Positions 62,577-64,000 of a stretch of 64,000 bases of DNA are shown piece by piece. A program made the position numbers and the translations under genes. Source of the stretch: Prorocentrum cordatum (Eukaryota > Sar > Dinophyceae > Prorocentrales > Prorocentraceae). Below the pieces are notes generated by a model. The model had not been told where the DNA came from and did not search any database. It saw only the letters and a program-made list of their open reading frames with translations. Within the stretch, counting starts at the first letter, position 1; the number at the start of each line of letters is the position of its first letter. Where the stretch lies: NCBI GenBank assembly GCA_963575745.1, contig CAUYUJ010017853.1, positions 60,001 to 124,000 of the forward strand, given 5' to 3'.

Positions 62577-64000
62577 GATTGAAGGAGAAGCCCACAGGCC
62601 TGGGGGGCTGGCGGAAGAGCTGCCTGGAGGCCTCGCTGCTTAGGCAGCACGAGCCTCTGCAGGCCCTCGAGCTCCTTCGCAGGACGACTCGCTGCTCCCC
62701 TGTCGCTGCTCATCCGCCTCGTCCGGCACCTCCTCCACCTCCTCCTCCTCCTCCACCTCCTCCTCAACCTCCTCCTCCTCCTCCTCCTCCTCCTCCTCCT
62801 CCTCCTCCTCCTCCTCCTCCTCCTCAACCTCCTCCTCAACCTCCTCCTCAAGCTCATCCCCCTCCTCCCCTTCCCCCTCCTCCCCCTCCCCGTCAAGCCC
62901 CTCGTCGGGCTCTCTCCTCTCGCCATCCTGCCCCCCTTCGTCCACATCCTCCCTATCGTCCTCTCTCTCTCCCCTCCCCCATGCTTTCTCTTCCTCGTGC
63001 TCATTACCTCCCAGCCCGTTCTGAGACCAGCTCGCGTCCCCTTCGGCGGGGCCCCGGACTGCGCGTCCGAGCACCGCGGCCGTCGCCGCCGACGTGCCCG
63101 TCGCCGCAGTCGCCGCAGTCGCCGTCGCCGCCGCCCCGTCGCCGCTGCTGGCGCCGCCGCCGTCGCCGCCGCCGCCGTAGCCATCGACACCATCGCCGTC
63201 GGCGCCGTCGTCCACGTGGCTGTCACCTAGGCCGTGGCCGTCCGTCGGGGCCGTCGGGGCCATCGGGGCCGTCGCCGTCGGCGCCGTCGTCGCCGTGCTT
63301 GTCACCTGGGCCGTGGCCGTCCGCCGGGGCCGTCGGGGCCATCGGGGCCGTCGCCGCGTCGGTGGCATGCCATAGCCAGCGGCGGAGCCTTCGTGACACG
63401 CCCGACCTGCTCCTCGGCGTCCACGACGGCGGCCTCGCACGCCGCGCGCGCGGCGTCCTCGGCCGAGATGAGGCCCAGCAGTTCCTCGCGTTGCGCGCGG
63501 ACGCGCGTGCGGAGGTGGCCAAATCAGCTGTGACCTCCGAAGCCCCGCTGGTCGTCGCCGCCGTCGTCGCCGTTGTCGTCACTGGTGCCGCCACCGTCGC
63601 CGTCGTTTCCGTCGCCGCCGCCAGTGCCATCGTCGCGGTCCTCCTCTTCCTCGTGTTCCCCCGCTGCCGTCTGTGGCTGAAACCCGTCTGGCGGTCAAAT
63701 TCATGCCTCGCCGGCCTCCGTTTGTATATGCAATCCGGTTGTGCATACACGTGTCCGTTAAGATTAACATGTTAGCTCCAACCCGCAGCCAAACAGTTTA
63801 CCCAATAACCCAAGCCTGCGTGTGGTGTAAAGACTTCTCGTGGGCGTGTCGATGAAACGATCTTTGTCGCGAAACCCATCACGGGCGCGCGTGCACAAGG
63901 TGATTCGCGTCGGAAACTCTATCGCGGGCGGCACGAACCATGCACAAAACTCACTTGCCAAGGGAGCCCCGCAACGCCAAGTATGTGAGAAACTTGCACC
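62577..64000. repeat. (TCC)n, GCC/GTC repeats and unassigned DNA
   Basis: (TCC)n 62720-62845. (GTCGCC)n at 63080-63180. A ~79-bp direct repeat (GGCCGTGGCCGTCCGYCGGG) at about 63231 and 63310. A plus-strand open frame to 63775 ends in an Ala/Val-rich hydrophobic run made by GTC/GCC triplets. No gene accepted. 63775-64000 is unassigned. Confidence 0.6.

Noticed and set aside
62516-63775. 419-aa plus-strand frame ending in a membrane-like Ala/Val run
   Set aside because: The first part is (TCC)n poly-Pro and the hydrophobic run is made by GTC/GCC triplets. No upstream context supports a gene.
1-64000. tRNA, rRNA, snRNA and spliced-leader sequences
   Set aside because: No tRNA-like T-loop context, no rRNA core and no CCATTTTGGCTCAAG match were seen by eye. 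A covariance-model scan (tRNAscan-SE, Infernal) would be decisive.

Overview
The window looks like nuclear DNA of a dinoflagellate. This is an inference: the recognisable proteins are retroelement families of the kind I know from dinoflagellate genomes (copia-type LTR elements and LINEs with dinoflagellate-style motifs). The rest is GC-rich DNA packed with (TCC)n/(GGA)n tracts, minisatellites and foldback elements. I recognise no host cellular gene, tRNA, rRNA, spliced-leader relic or telomere array. A run of 100 N (8990-9089) marks an assembly gap.

Layout. 1-6.05 kb holds a decayed Ty1/copia retrotransposon on the minus strand (gag, zinc knuckle, protease, integrase, RT, RNase H), cut by the window start. 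6.5-32 kb is repeats: an ~82-bp array, a CTATAGGG-type satellite, (TCC)n and (CAT)n tracts, several arrays of 12-100 bp units, a dispersed CCAAGAGGCC family and many foldbacks. 33-37.7 kb is a 5'-truncated, frameshifted LINE remnant (minus). 37.8-46 kb is again repeats, with a cluster of MITE-like elements at 39.2-39.9 kb. 46.9-51.7 kb is the best-preserved element, a LINE on the minus strand: AP-type endonuclease and reverse transcriptase in one frame broken by a single TAA, then zinc fingers and an unrecognised C-terminal domain after a one-base slip in an A7 run. 52.7-58.45 kb is a second decayed LTR element (minus) with gag, zinc knuckle, protease and integrase but no RT. 58.5-64 kb is non-coding DNA with a (CA)n block and one more MITE.

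Four short inverted-repeat families (called A-D here) recur. Three have target-site duplications readable in the sequence: family B 9 bp (ACTCTAGAC), family C 5 bp (GCATC), family D 3 bp (CAT and GAT at its two copies). One D copy has a neighbouring repeat that serves as its empty site. The LINE at 46.9-51.7 kb lies between two blocks of the same ~170-bp satellite, suggesting insertion into an existing array.

No gene pathway can be assembled. The window is a repeat and transposon landscape in which all four retroelements read on the minus strand and none is intact.
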